Shown here in pieces: positions 15,881 through 24,311 of a stretch of DNA of 64,000 nt (positions within the stretch are counted from its first letter, which is position 1; each line of letters opens with the position of its first letter). This DNA is from Undibacterium pigrum. GTDB lineage: Bacteria > Pseudomonadota > Gammaproteobacteria > Burkholderiales > Burkholderiaceae_D. Location of the stretch: the NCBI RefSeq assembly GCF_003201815.1, contig NZ_QJKB01000004.1, forward strand, positions 186,001 to 250,000, read 5' to 3'. Below the pieces are notes generated by a model. The model did not search any database and was not told the origin of the DNA. It saw nothing but the letters and a program-made list of their open reading frames with translations. Position numbers and translations under genes: made by a program.

Positions 15881-18376
15881 TTATTGAAGGTAGGGAACAT
15901 AAGCGATGCCATATTGTGTGGCTGTTGCGGTTTTGGCCTTGTTTTCCTGGCTTTCGGTAAAGCTTGCCAGGACGCCAGCCAGATTGATGCGGTTGGCTTG
16001 TACCTCGGCTTTCCAGTAATCAAAGCCCGCCTGATCGGGTTGACGACCCAGGATGTTTCTGTATAGGGTTGTCAGGAAACTGTCGGTAGATGGGTTGGCT
16101 CCATATAGACTCTTGAACTCAGCAGACTGCATGAAACTTGCCGCGACATTGAGCAGGTTGGTGCCTTTGTCCATTTCCTTGATCCAGTAGCCCAGTCCTG
16201 CAAGATCAGGCACGCGACCAAATGCTGCCTGGTAAATACGATATGCCTGTCCCGGTTTTCCTTCTATATCAAAGGCGACAGTCACATCTTTGAAGGCTAT
16301 CCGTGCAGACGCGGGGACAGTCTGGCTTGCGCCATTGCCAGACTTGTCGGTAATGGTAAAACCAGCGTTCGTTCTGGTGATGGTATAGCTCGCCAGATTG
16401 CCATCAAAGCCCGTGGAGCTGACGGTAAAGAAATAAGGTTTGCCCCAGTCAGAAAAGAAACGACCCTGATATTGGCTGCGGGCTATGGCGAGATAATCAC
16501 CAGCCTTGGTAAATACCAGGCTGGTACTGCCTTGATTGCCGTTAATGAAGCCGGTTTGCTCATCAATCAATTGCGCCACATTAGTAAATTTGATATTGCT
16601 GAACTGCCATCCAGAGATGCCAGGTGTCGTATAGACAGAGGAGCCAGAATCCATCGTCACTGCAAAACGGAAGTTGAGCGTGCTACCCACATACTTGCCC
16701 AGGTCCAGCTTGATATGGCTAAGCGCTTGCGGACTGGAAGTTCCTTTTTCTGAATATACGTCAGCCCAGCTGGCACCCTCATTGGTCGATACTTGCACCC
16801 GCAAATATTCTCCGGGCGTGGCATAGCCCATGGTCTTGTCAAATTCTACCTGGCCACCTTCAGTCACCAGCAGCTTGTTATTGTAGCCCAGGGTTTGCAG
16901 CCCAAAATCACCATGGAAGAGGATGAAATTATTGCTGCCAAATGCAGAATAATTGGGGGCCGTCGCAGCAGTCCAGCTACCTACGGCGTTCTTGACTGTC
17001 CAGGTGTCTGTCAGAGCAGCTCTGCGATATGTCTTCAAGCCATAGGCTGATGCATCTGCTACCGGCTTGACCTGGAAAAGCAGCGGTGCATTTACATTGG
17101 CGCTGGCGTTTGCAGAAACTTGCGCAGTCTCGGCACCAGGTGTCACAGTCTCGGGATCAAAGACAATGACCTTATAGTTGAATGTCTGGGCCACACCTGA
17201 GACGCGCACATCAGCGACCGTCACTGAATAAGTATCGTCTGCTGCTGGCCGGCTAGCCTTGCTGCTGTCTGTTGTACCTTGCAATAACCAGACTATCGTG
17301 TTCTCGCCATATCCCTTGGCCTGAGCTTCCATAGTCACAGGGATGTTGACTCCGGCTTTACTGATGCTGACCTTGGCACTGGAAAAATCTGCATCTTTAT
17401 ACGAGAAAGACCAGCGACCATATACCACAGGGTAGGGCACATAGCCTTTGGGTGGCCAGGCGATGAAATCGTCGCGCACCTGAGGCCGCTGAGCAGACGC
17501 ATTTTTATCAAACACCCAGAGTGAGTTGGCGGAGTAAAGAGAGTTATTGCCAGCAGTGCCCGGGACGCTGCCTGAACCCATGTTCTGGGTTTGTGGATGC
17601 AACAACCACCGGCGGTGACCAACGGCAGTATTATTGCTGCCGCTATCTCCCAGGTAGCCAGAAGAAATGGCATCAGCACCCGCATTGCCCAGGGCCAGGT
17701 TGGAGTTGCCTGCTGCTTCGGCACCATCGGCGGTATAGAATTTCCAGCTTGAAGGCGGGCTATGGGAAAGTTGGCTATTGGCACTCATCATGAACGCAGC
17801 CTGCTGGCTCTTGGCAGAATATGCCGGGTCGAAAACCACGCTCGCCGGCACGCCCGCCAGGGCGCGGATCAGGTTGATGCGCAACAGGGTGGCATCCTGG
17901 TATTGCGTGCTGACAGTGCCCGCTTTTCCACTAGCGTAGTCACCGGTCCAGCCCATCGCTACATTTTCTGACTGTGCGTACAGGGTATTGTAGGCATTCC
18001 TCACCATTTCCCGGCTTTGCGTATCCAGCACCAGAGCGGGCAGGGCAGAAGCTGGTGCCGGTGCGGGCTGCAACAGGATAGTGCTGTTTTTACTGAGTGC
18101 CTGGTATTGCTTGAAATATTGCTCGAAAGTCAGGGCGTCACCAAGCTGCATGACTGGCTGGCTCGCAGTGCTGACTGGCGGCGGCCCTGCCATGGCTGTC
18201 TTGCCTGACTGTGTGACTGATGAGTTGTCACCACCACAGGCGGCCAGGAGCAAAGTCAGCAAAAGCGGCAAGGCAGATGAATAGGCCGGGAGTTTGCTTG
18301 CGCCCGGTTTTCCTGGCGCTGCTATCGACCGACCTGATGGTGAGATGTGATGAGTGGAGAGGCTTGTTCGTTTCAT
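15881..18376 (-). CDS. CAP/SCP-domain lipoprotein with C-terminal DUF4214 repeats
   Basis: The protein has 831 residues. The N terminus is unusually long (about 33 residues) before the hydrophobic stretch and the lipobox LAAC (Cys47), predicting an outer-membrane lipoprotein. A CAP (SCP/PR-1) domain spans ~160-290, with SHSPPSSW, NLALGN and VGHRRWLLHP motifs. The middle (~300-700) is beta-rich, resembling adhesin or carbohydrate-binding modules, with GGQVEFDKTMGYATPGEYLRV-like strands. The last ~110 residues are two DUF4214 units (AFGRVPDLAGLGYW and ILGRQPDQAGFDYW), common at the ends of large surface proteins. A cell-surface adhesive or hydrolytic role is inferred; catalysis is not demonstrated by sequence. 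Confidence 0.8.
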   Translation of the reverse strand: MKRTSLSTHHISPSGRSIAAPGKPGASKLPAYSSALPLLLTLLLAACGGDNSSVTQSGKTAMAGPPPVSTASQPVMQLGDALTFEQYFKQYQALSKNSTILLQPAPAPASALPALVLDTQSREMVRNAYNTLYAQSENVAMGWTGDYASGKAGTVSTQYQDATLLRINLIRALAGVPASVVFDPAYSAKSQQAAFMMSANSQLSHSPPSSWKFYTADGAEAAGNSNLALGNAGADAISSGYLGDSGSNNTAVGHRRWLLHPQTQNMGSGSVPGTAGNNSLYSANSLWVFDKNASAQRPQVRDDFIAWPPKGYVPYPVVYGRWSFSYKDADFSSAKVSISKAGVNIPVTMEAQAKGYGENTIVWLLQGTTDSSKASRPAADDTYSVTVADVRVSGVAQTFNYKVIVFDPETVTPGAETAQVSANASANVNAPLLFQVKPVADASAYGLKTYRRAALTDTWTVKNAVGSWTAATAPNYSAFGSNNFILFHGDFGLQTLGYNNKLLVTEGGQVEFDKTMGYATPGEYLRVQVSTNEGASWADVYSEKGTSSPQALSHIKLDLGKYVGSTLNFRFAVTMDSGSSVYTTPGISGWQFSNIKFTNVAQLIDEQTGFINGNQGSTSLVFTKAGDYLAIARSQYQGRFFSDWGKPYFFTVSSTGFDGNLASYTITRTNAGFTITDKSGNGASQTVPASARIAFKDVTVAFDIEGKPGQAYRIYQAAFGRVPDLAGLGYWIKEMDKGTNLLNVAASFMQSAEFKSLYGANPSTDSFLTTLYRNILGRQPDQAGFDYWKAEVQANRINLAGVLASFTESQENKAKTATATQYGIAYVPYLQ

Positions 18377-18525
18377 GATATCTGCGTGAGTGGCTGGGCC
18401 ATCTTCAAATGCCCGTGACAGGGAAAAGATAACATGAAATTATTTTTGACCTGCATTTTCGCGATTCACCAGGCAAATACCAGTAATTGACATTTGCCTT
18501 CTGTACTGTTCCTGGGGGCAAAAAA

Positions 18526-19437
18526 TCAGTCGTGTATTGCCTGGCCCATATTCAGGAATTGTGTCAGTGCCTCAATGGCTGCCCTGACTTTTTGTGGCTG
18601 CAAACCACGCTTAAGGGTAACGGCGAAAATACCCGCCCCGGGGAGTTGCCAGTCTTCCAGCACCGCCACCAGTCTTCCCGAGCGCAAATCATTGCTGACT
18701 GCATAGCTGGGCAGGCGTGCCAGGCCCATGCCTTCGGCCGCCATATGTGTCAGCAGGCGCACGCTATCTGTCATCGCTGACGGTGCCAGGCTGACTTTGA
18801 CCGTTACGCCCTCGGCATTCTTCAAGCTCAGTATGGTCGGGTCACTAAGGCGTGTCATTGCAATGATTTGATAGCGATTCAAATCTTCCGGGGTTTGTGG
18901 CATCCCTGATTTTTTCAGATAAGCAGGTGAGGCGACCAGTACCTCATGCAAGTCGGATAACTTGCGAGCCACCAGGGATGAGTCGCGCATCCAGCCAGAA
19001 CGTATCGATAAATCAATTTGCTGGCTTGCCATATCCACGATATTGTCTGCCACCTGTATGTCCAGCAATAATTTGGGATGGGCTTTGGTCAGTGGATGCA
19101 GTGCAGGCAAGAGGATGTTTTCTGCAACATCTGAGGACGCCGAAATGCGCAGGCGGCCAGCTATTTCGCCCGAGCTTTCGGCAATCAGGTCTTGCGCAGT
19201 TTCTGCTGCCGCCATCATGGCCAGGCATTGCTGGTAATAATCCTGGCCAACCTCGGTCAGCGACAGGCGGCGTGTGGTTCTGTGCAACAGTCGCACGCCC
19301 AGTTCATTCTCCAGTTGCGAGACGGCGGCGCTCAATACCGAGGTAGCCAGGTCCAGCGCCCGGCTGGCAGCAGAGAAAGAGCCATAGCGTACTACCTGTG
19401 CAAACAAAGCCATGCGGCGTAATTGATCAAAATGCAT
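18526..19437 (-). CDS. LysR-family transcriptional regulator
   Basis: The 303-residue protein opens with a LysR winged helix (FAQVVRYGSFSAASRALDLATSVLSAAVSQLENELGVRLLHRT, seen as residues ~11-53), followed by the usual linker helix and a periplasmic-binding-like effector domain. It resembles the CrgA/DmlR-type subgroup. It is divergent from the DsbA-family gene with 120 bp between them, where the short dyad GAAAG-ATG-CTTTC at 19474-19486 could be part of its operator. LysR regulators typically control the divergent gene, so regulation of a thiol-oxidoreductase-like protein is likely. Confidence 0.9.
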   Translation of the reverse strand: MHFDQLRRMALFAQVVRYGSFSAASRALDLATSVLSAAVSQLENELGVRLLHRTTRRLSLTEVGQDYYQQCLAMMAAAETAQDLIAESSGEIAGRLRISASSDVAENILLPALHPLTKAHPKLLLDIQVADNIVDMASQQIDLSIRSGWMRDSSLVARKLSDLHEVLVASPAYLKKSGMPQTPEDLNRYQIIAMTRLSDPTILSLKNAEGVTVKVSLAPSAMTDSVRLLTHMAAEGMGLARLPSYAVSNDLRSGRLVAVLEDWQLPGAGIFAVTLKRGLQPQKVRAAIEALTQFLNMGQAIHD

Positions 19438-19473
19438 GGTCGAAAAATATCAATGAGATTGTTCTGTTTTACC

Positions 19474-19486
19474 GAAAGATGCTTTC
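19474..19486. promoter_or_regulatory. Short dyad in LysR/DsbA-family divergent region
   Basis: GAAAG-ATG-CTTTC is a 13-bp dyad centred between the divergent LysR and DsbA-family genes. Size and location suit a LysR contact site, but five-base arms occur by chance quite often. Confidence 0.3.
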
Positions 19487-19557
19487 CATCATACGCGCTT
19501 TTTCTGTTGTTGCCACTTGCTTAGAATAGCGGTAGATATCCAAAACAGGAGTAAGGC

Positions 19558-20235
19558 ATGAGCATCAGACTACATATGATTTTTGACCCCTTATGTGGCT
19601 GGTGTTATGCCGTCAGCCCTTTGCTGAAACAGCTTGAGGCCCATTTCGATGGCAAACTGCCTCTGGTCTTCCACCCGGGTTTGCTGTTTGCCCAACCAAA
19701 TGCCATCCCACCCAGCTATCGTGAACATATTATTGCTGCTGACCAGCACATCGCTACTTTGTCTGGCATGGCTTTTGGAGATGCCTACCTGGACAGAGTC
19801 AGGACGATAGATGAGCTGGTTTATTACTCCGTGCCTTCAGCAACTGCTGTGATGAGCCAGGCTGATGCATCAGGGTATGCCGCCTGGCAGATGCTGGAGA
19901 AAGTCCAGCACGCCCATTATGTAGATGCGGCTGATATCAGTGACATGCAGGTTTTACAGCGACTCGCAACAGAACTGGGACTGAGCGCCAGCGCATTCAA
20001 TGCAGCTTATGCCAAAGCACATGCAGATTTGCCAGCACAAGTGCAGACTGCACACCAGTTGCTGCGCCAGGTTGGTGCCCAGGGCTTCCCCAGTTTTATA
20101 CTGGAAAGCGAGGGGAAGTTCCAGCGCCTGAATCATAGTGTCGCTTATCAGGACAGCACGCGTTTTCTGCTTGAAATAGAGCGTGTATGGGAGAAGGATG
20201 AAATTCAAAAGGATGAGCTTCTCGTCGGCACTTGA
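19558..20235 (+). CDS. Cytoplasmic DsbA-family (FrnE-like) protein
   Basis: This 225-residue protein has a thioredoxin-fold CxxC, CGWC at residues 13-16, right after the first strand (LHMIFDPLCGWC), then the all-helical insertion of DsbA/FrnE/2-hydroxychromene isomerase relatives. The cis-Pro loop is seen at GAQGFPSFIL (~178-187). No signal peptide is present, so it is cytosolic, unlike DsbA. An AGGAG site lies 6-7 bases before the ATG. FrnE-type proteins act as oxidoreductases or isomerases in stress responses. Its neighbour msrA also concerns thiol/sulfur oxidation, which supports a redox-repair theme. Confidence 0.85.
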   Translation: MSIRLHMIFDPLCGWCYAVSPLLKQLEAHFDGKLPLVFHPGLLFAQPNAIPPSYREHIIAADQHIATLSGMAFGDAYLDRVRTIDELVYYSVPSATAVMSQADASGYAAWQMLEKVQHAHYVDAADISDMQVLQRLATELGLSASAFNAAYAKAHADLPAQVQTAHQLLRQVGAQGFPSFILESEGKFQRLNHSVAYQDSTRFLLEIERVWEKDEIQKDELLVGT

Positions 20236-20301
20236 AGCTGATTGACAGAAAATTTGTCAGCTTGTTGGCAAAAATTTCATAAATGTAAGAAAATGATCTC
20301 C

Positions 20302-20320
20302 ATACAGACTAAGTCTGTAT
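20302..20320. promoter_or_regulatory. Perfect 19-bp palindrome before msrA
   Basis: ATACAGACT-A-AGTCTGTAT is a perfect palindrome ending five bases before the msrA ribosome site (AAGGAG). A dimeric repressor bound here would block msrA expression. The cognate protein is unknown; MarR/OhrR- or LexA-type regulators bind sites of this size. Confidence 0.5.
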
Positions 20321-20336
20321 ACACAAGGAGAACATC

Positions 20337-20876
20337 ATGAGCACGACAAGAACTGAATTTGCCACTCTGGGAGGCGGCTGTTTTTGGTGTACTGAAGCCG
20401 TATTCCAGCAAATTCGCGGAGTATTGAAAGTAGAGTCCGGCTATTCCGGTGGCGCGGTGCATCAACCTACGTACGAGCAAATCTGTACCGGCAAGACTGG
20501 CCATGCAGAAGTAGTACGCCTGACTTTTGATCCTGCCATCGTCAGCTACCGTGATTTGCTGGAAATATTCTTCACCATTCATGACCCCACGACTTTGAAT
20601 CGCCAGGGCAATGATGCGGGCACGCAGTATCGCTCTGTCATTTTCTACCACGATGCGCAACAGCAGGCATTGGCTGAACAAGTCGTCAAGGAAATGGCCA
20701 TGGTCTGGGATGATGCCATCGTCACCGAAGTCAGCCAGGCGCCTATGTTTTATATCGCCGAGGATTATCATCAGAATTATTTCCGCCAGAATCCACAGCA
20801 GGGTTATTGCTCTTTCGTGGTGGCTCCCAAAGTTGCCAAGGCGAGAAAGATGTTTGCCAGCAAACTGATAGGCTAA
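20337..20876 (+). CDS. msrA: Peptide methionine (S)-S-oxide reductase MsrA
   Basis: The 179-residue protein has the MsrA catalytic motif [12 protein letters not shown] (catalytic Cys15), then the conserved [41 protein letters not shown] (in part) and AEDYHQNYF segments. It reduces methionine-S-sulfoxide in proteins using thioredoxin. Resolving cysteines near the C terminus are limited: CSFVV is the only late Cys. An AAGGAG ribosome site is well placed, and a 19-bp palindrome lies just upstream. The HIT-family gene starts 14 bp after its stop and is probably co-transcribed. Confidence 0.97.
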   Translation: MSTTRTEFATLGGGCFWCTEAVFQQIRGVLKVESGYSGGAVHQPTYEQICTGKTGHAEVVRLTFDPAIVSYRDLLEIFFTIHDPTTLNRQGNDAGTQYRSVIFYHDAQQQALAEQVVKEMAMVWDDAIVTEVSQAPMFYIAEDYHQNYFRQNPQQGYCSFVVAPKVAKARKMFASKLIG

Positions 20877-20889
20877 GGCAGACCGGAGT

Positions 20890-21315
20890 ATGCCTACCAT
20901 ATTTGAGAGACTCATCTCCGGCGAACTACCCTGCGCCAAAGTGTATGAAGATGCCCTGGTCTTTGCTTTCATGGATGCAGGGCAAGTCAATCCTGGCCAC
21001 GTGCTGGTGGCCAGCAAGCTGCCCTATGTCACCCTGATGGATGCGGATGCTGCCACCGCCATGGCAATGATGCGTGCCGCCCACGCAATTGCCAGAGCGG
21101 TGCAAGAGGAATTCCAGCCGGACGGCATGACCATCTTGCAGGCCAATCGCGAAGCTGGCTGGCAAACCGTGCCCCATCTGCATTTGCACGTCCTGCCCCG
21201 TTTTGCCAATGATGGTGTGGAGCTGGGCTGGCCGCGCAAGGAACCAGGGCTTGAGGCTTTGCAATCTTATGCCGCGCGTCTGATGTTGAACCAAGAAATT
21301 CGTAGTCTGGCTTAA
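20890..21315 (+). CDS. HIT-family nucleotide hydrolase
   Basis: The 141-residue protein begins with the HIT-family opening IFERLISGELPCAKVYED and contains the histidine triad HLHLHVLP (~residues 97-104). HIT proteins hydrolyse nucleotidyl phosphoramidates or dinucleoside polyphosphates such as Ap4A. The closing residues differ from the strict HINT branch. It follows msrA by 14 bp with a CGGAG ribosome site. Ap4A accumulates during oxidative damage, so co-expression with msrA is sensible, but that link is inferred. Confidence 0.92.
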   Translation: MPTIFERLISGELPCAKVYEDALVFAFMDAGQVNPGHVLVASKLPYVTLMDADAATAMAMMRAAHAIARAVQEEFQPDGMTILQANREAGWQTVPHLHLHVLPRFANDGVELGWPRKEPGLEALQSYAARLMLNQEIRSLA

Positions 21316-21431
21316 ACGTTTCACGGCGCTCTTTCTTGGTGTTGTTCTTGCCAGAAAATTAAACTATTGAGTTTATTTTTTGCTATTATTCCCCTCTGAA
21401 GATTGAATAAAATCGAAATGGGGGAAAGCAG

Positions 21432-22550
21432 ATGCCTGATTTTTTTAAGAAATTGCTATGCAGTGTATTGTTGATGTTTGCGGCGACTGTGCAGGCCAAT
21501 GTCAATAATAGCGCCAGTAACAGTGCCAGTAATAACGTCAATACGACAGTCAGCAAGACAGACGAACCTGTCCCTCTGCATTTGAATCAATCATTTCAAA
21601 TCGCCATCCCCGGTGTTTGCAGCACTGTCCTCAAAGACCAGTTCAATATGGTGGAACTGCGTATCGGTGGCGTGCTGACGCAATTGAAGCCTCTGGATTG
21701 CAATCCAGACCCCGGCATGAATAAGCTAAGTTTTTTCCTGCCCCAGCAAGACGGCAATAATAGCGAGGTGCAACGCGAGGCAATGATGGGCTCACCCTGG
21801 CGTGAACTCAAGAATAATTTCCGTCGCGATTTACCATTCAGCGTCAGCTTTAATAATGGCGCGGGTAATACTGTGCTGGCGACAGGCACTTTTCGTTACC
21901 AGATTTTGCAACCAGCCAATATCATGATCGGCTTTGTTTTTATTATTGCCGTGGCTTTTGCTTTGCTGCGACTTGGCCGTGATTCTGGCATGTTGCGGGA
22001 TACTGGTACTTTGCCCGTTATCAAGCGTTCTTATAGCCTGTCCAGGGTGCAGATGGCATGGTGGTTTTTCATCGTGTTTGCTTCTTATGTCTGGCTATGG
22101 ATAGTGCAGGAAGGTATTCCCGATATCTCTGCCCAGGCATTGGGCCTGATGGGGATAGGCAGCGCGACTTATCTGACTGCGGCAGGTGTGGATTCCAGCA
22201 AGGAGAGTGAATTTGGTGAGAGCGGTGGTTTTTTTGACGATATCATCACTGATGCGCAAGGCATCGCGCTTTATCGTTTTCAGTTATTGGTCTTTAATGT
22301 CCTGTTTGGTGTACTGTTTTTTGTCTATGTGATACAGCATGTCAGCATGCCTGATTTCGATGGCAGTATCCTTACCTTGCTGGGCATGAGCTCAGGTACT
22401 TATGCGGGCTTTAAAATCCCGGAGAAAGTGCCAAAGCCATCTGGTGATGACGCAGCTAAGGCGAGCACCATTATTACCGACCCGGTCATTGTGTCTGGCA
22501 ACAATGCTGCCAATGCCAATGTCAACGCCAGTCCCGGCACGGCAACTTGA
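21432..22550 (+). CDS. Integral membrane protein with Asn/Ser-rich periplasmic head, unknown function
   Basis: This 372-residue protein is not one I can name. A signal peptide (residues 1-23) is followed by an Asn/Ser-rich low-complexity stretch (~24-45) and a periplasmic domain of ~110 residues with two cysteines. Then come hydrophobic segments at ~161-181, ~203-222, ~232-250 and ~286-305, and a second Gly/Ser turn LLGMSSGTYAGFKIPEK that mirrors LMGIGSATYLTAAG, suggesting an internal duplication. The C-terminal tail again is Asn/Ala-rich. No partner gene is adjacent; a strong bidirectional terminator follows its stop. Confidence 0.7.
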   Translation: MPDFFKKLLCSVLLMFAATVQANVNNSASNSASNNVNTTVSKTDEPVPLHLNQSFQIAIPGVCSTVLKDQFNMVELRIGGVLTQLKPLDCNPDPGMNKLSFFLPQQDGNNSEVQREAMMGSPWRELKNNFRRDLPFSVSFNNGAGNTVLATGTFRYQILQPANIMIGFVFIIAVAFALLRLGRDSGMLRDTGTLPVIKRSYSLSRVQMAWWFFIVFASYVWLWIVQEGIPDISAQALGLMGIGSATYLTAAGVDSSKESEFGESGGFFDDIITDAQGIALYRFQLLVFNVLFGVLFFVYVIQHVSMPDFDGSILTLLGMSSGTYAGFKIPEKVPKPSGDDAAKASTIITDPVIVSGNNAANANVNASPGTAT

Positions 22551-22562
22551 ACTTACCTGATC

Positions 22563-22601
22563 AAAAAAACAGGGGGAGTCATAGACTCCCGCTGTTTTTT
22601 T
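22563..22601. terminator. Bidirectional rho-independent terminator
   Basis: GGGAGTC pairs with GACTCCC around ATA, extended by flanking CAG/CTG, with an A-run before and a T-run after. It serves both convergent genes, the membrane protein ending at 22550 and the START-like gene ending at 22600. Confidence 0.9.
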
Positions 22602-23202
22602 AGCGTAGCTTGTTTCTCAGCGCATCCATCATTTTAGGGATGCTGTCCTTGCTCATGCTGTCAACGATCCAGCCCAGGCCCATGGGTACAGGACCGGGGT
22701 CAGTAAATACCTGGTATCTGACGACGGTCTTGCCAGGGTTGCTGGTGAGTGCAGACAGCTCCCAATAACCAGATGTATCGGCAATGGTTTCCTCTTGTTT
22801 CAATCCTTCCCAGGGCTGTAATTTCCAGCTCAGATGGCAAGTGACAGGGCTGACTTTTGGCGTCATTTTCAGCCGGTATTTTTTGACTTTGCCCAGCGGC
22901 AGATTCAGGGTGAAATCCACCAGTGCAGATTCGTCTGGCTGGCGCGTGACTTTGGCCTTGGCTGTATTGGGCATGAAACTGGGGTAGTCTTCATATGCCT
23001 GTATCGTCGCACAGACTTTGGCAAGCGGGGCATTCAGGATAGTGCCTGCTGCAAAAGTCTTGCCGTTGCTGTCAGGTTTGCTCTGGTCTATCAACTGCAC
23101 TTCGGTTTCATTGAATTTGCTGGCATCGAGCTGTGCTGCATGGGCGGCAGTGGCCAGCAGCAGGCCGGAAGTGATGCCAATTAAGACAGCTTTATGCTTC
23201 AT
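22600..23202 (-). CDS. START/SRPBCC-fold secreted lipid-binding-like protein
   Basis: The 200-residue product has a signal peptide (cleavage after AHA, ~residue 22). The mature domain has the SRPBCC/START pattern: an early APLAKVCATIQAYEDYPSFMPN helix-grip segment, KVKKYRLKMT strand, WKLQPWEGL, and a C-terminal helix DSMSKDSIPKMMDALRNKL. Such domains bind hydrophobic ligands, including lipids. The gene is the last of a four-gene operon and overlaps the phosphatase gene by an ATGA junction (23199-23202). With an upstream MGDG-synthase-like glycosyltransferase, a periplasmic lipid carrier is a reasonable inference. Confidence 0.75.
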   Translation of the reverse strand: MKHKAVLIGITSGLLLATAAHAAQLDASKFNETEVQLIDQSKPDSNGKTFAAGTILNAPLAKVCATIQAYEDYPSFMPNTAKAKVTRQPDESALVDFTLNLPLGKVKKYRLKMTPKVSPVTCHLSWKLQPWEGLKQEETIADTSGYWELSALTSNPGKTVVRYQVFTDPGPVPMGLGWIVDSMSKDSIPKMMDALRNKLR

Positions 23203-23777
23203 GGTTTATTCACGCCTTCACGTATTTTTTCTATATTCACTTTTTTCAGGTATTCAGGGATATTCTTCCACATGCTGTGGTAGCCATAACCACCTTTCAT
23301 CAGCTCTTCCAGTGCTTTTTCCTTGGTCCAGGCCTGATACAGGATGCGGTACATGGCTGTCACCAGTCCGGTGCGGTCAGCACCGTGCATGCAATGCAGG
23401 AGTACCGGCCCGTCTTTTTCAGCGGCCTTGATCGCTCGCAGGGCAGAGACGACATTCTGGTCATTGATGCTCCAGGTATTGATGCCTATGCGCTGCAGCT
23501 TGATGCTGGAATCCTTGAATACCTTGTCGTCTGAATGAAAAGAGCGCAGGCTGACCACGGTTTTAATACCCAGTGACTGTAACAGGGCGACATCTTTACT
23601 GCTGAGCTGGGCGCTGCGGTAAAAGTCCTGGTTCACACGATAAAGGTTTTGCGCTTCTGCCACAGGAGTAGCCCAGTCTGCTGGACGGCTGTCCTGCGCA
23701 CTGGCGATATTCATCGTCAATAACAGTGCAGCGCAAGACAGAACCGCCAGAGTACTGCTGCTACGCTTATTTGGCAT
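23199..23777 (-). CDS. Secreted dual-specificity/tyrosine-type phosphatase
   Basis: The start at 23777 gives a proper signal peptide (SSSTLAVLSCAALLLTMNIASA); an in-frame ATG at 23798 is possible. The catalytic loop HCMHGADRTG matches the CX5R signature of cysteine phosphatases, with the general-acid loop upstream near SINDQN (~90 residues before the end). The protein resembles the DSP/PTPMT1-like bacterial group (~190 residues). Some act on phospholipid headgroups (phosphatidylglycerophosphate) and others on phosphotyrosine. The operon context with a glycolipid-type transferase and a START protein makes a lipid phosphate substrate plausible. Confidence 0.82.
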   Translation of the reverse strand: MPNKRSSSTLAVLSCAALLLTMNIASAQDSRPADWATPVAEAQNLYRVNQDFYRSAQLSSKDVALLQSLGIKTVVSLRSFHSDDKVFKDSSIKLQRIGINTWSINDQNVVSALRAIKAAEKDGPVLLHCMHGADRTGLVTAMYRILYQAWTKEKALEELMKGGYGYHSMWKNIPEYLKKVNIEKIREGVNKP

Positions 23778-24303
23778 TTTGCCGGACTTGTTGAACATGT
23801 TGTTTATACGAATAAAGATAGAGAAAAGTCGCGCCTATAAATCCTACCCAATAGTCGGTGGGGACACCCAGCAACCAGTGGATATGCCAGGGCACATCAT
23901 GGGCATTGAAACGCGCAATACCATAAGCCGGATTCAGGACGAACCATAAAAAATCCTCAGCCACCCAAAACGTCATGATACTGGCAATGGCGCGGCATTC
24001 AAGTTTTACCGACCATTGCTGCAGCATGACAAAGGGAAAATGGAAAAACAGGCTGATGAAAGGGAAGACCCAGGCATGGTAGCCCGTCATGGCCCTGCCA
24101 CCCCAGAAGATGTCCAGCAGCCAGTGCTTTTCTATACGCCAGGTAGGCAAATTGGCAGCCCAGCCGCCGCTACCTTCTATCTGGATTTCTACCTGTGCAA
24201 AGAATAGCGCCAGCACGCATACAAAAATAAAGCAGGCCAGGAATGCTTTGAATGCGTTATTAGCAGAGTTCGTAGCTGAGTTGTTAGCAGATTTCATCAT
24301 CAA
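23767..24303 (-). CDS. Small integral membrane protein of lipid-type operon
   Basis: I do not recognise the family of this 178-residue protein. An N-terminal Asn/Ala/Ser stretch precedes a first membrane helix at ~18-40. Further helices lie at ~75-95 (FPFISLFFHFPFVML), ~105-125 (SIMTFWVAEDFLWFV) and ~150-168. Histidines in loops (WHIHWL, HAWVF) and an acid residue inside the third helix (VAEDFLW) are notable; they could be catalytic or ligand-binding. It sits between the glycosyltransferase (8 bp upstream) and phosphatase genes (overlapping), so it belongs to the same operon. Confidence 0.7.
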   Translation of the reverse strand: MMMKSANNSATNSANNAFKAFLACFIFVCVLALFFAQVEIQIEGSGGWAANLPTWRIEKHWLLDIFWGGRAMTGYHAWVFPFISLFFHFPFVMLQQWSVKLECRAIASIMTFWVAEDFLWFVLNPAYGIARFNAHDVPWHIHWLLGVPTDYWVGFIGATFLYLYSYKQHVQQVRQNAK

Positions 24304-24311
24304 CCCTGCTC

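Noticed and set aside
20277..21017. Minus-strand 246-codon open frame over msrA and HIT genes
   Set aside because: Antisense to two well-identified genes; no start signal or domain.
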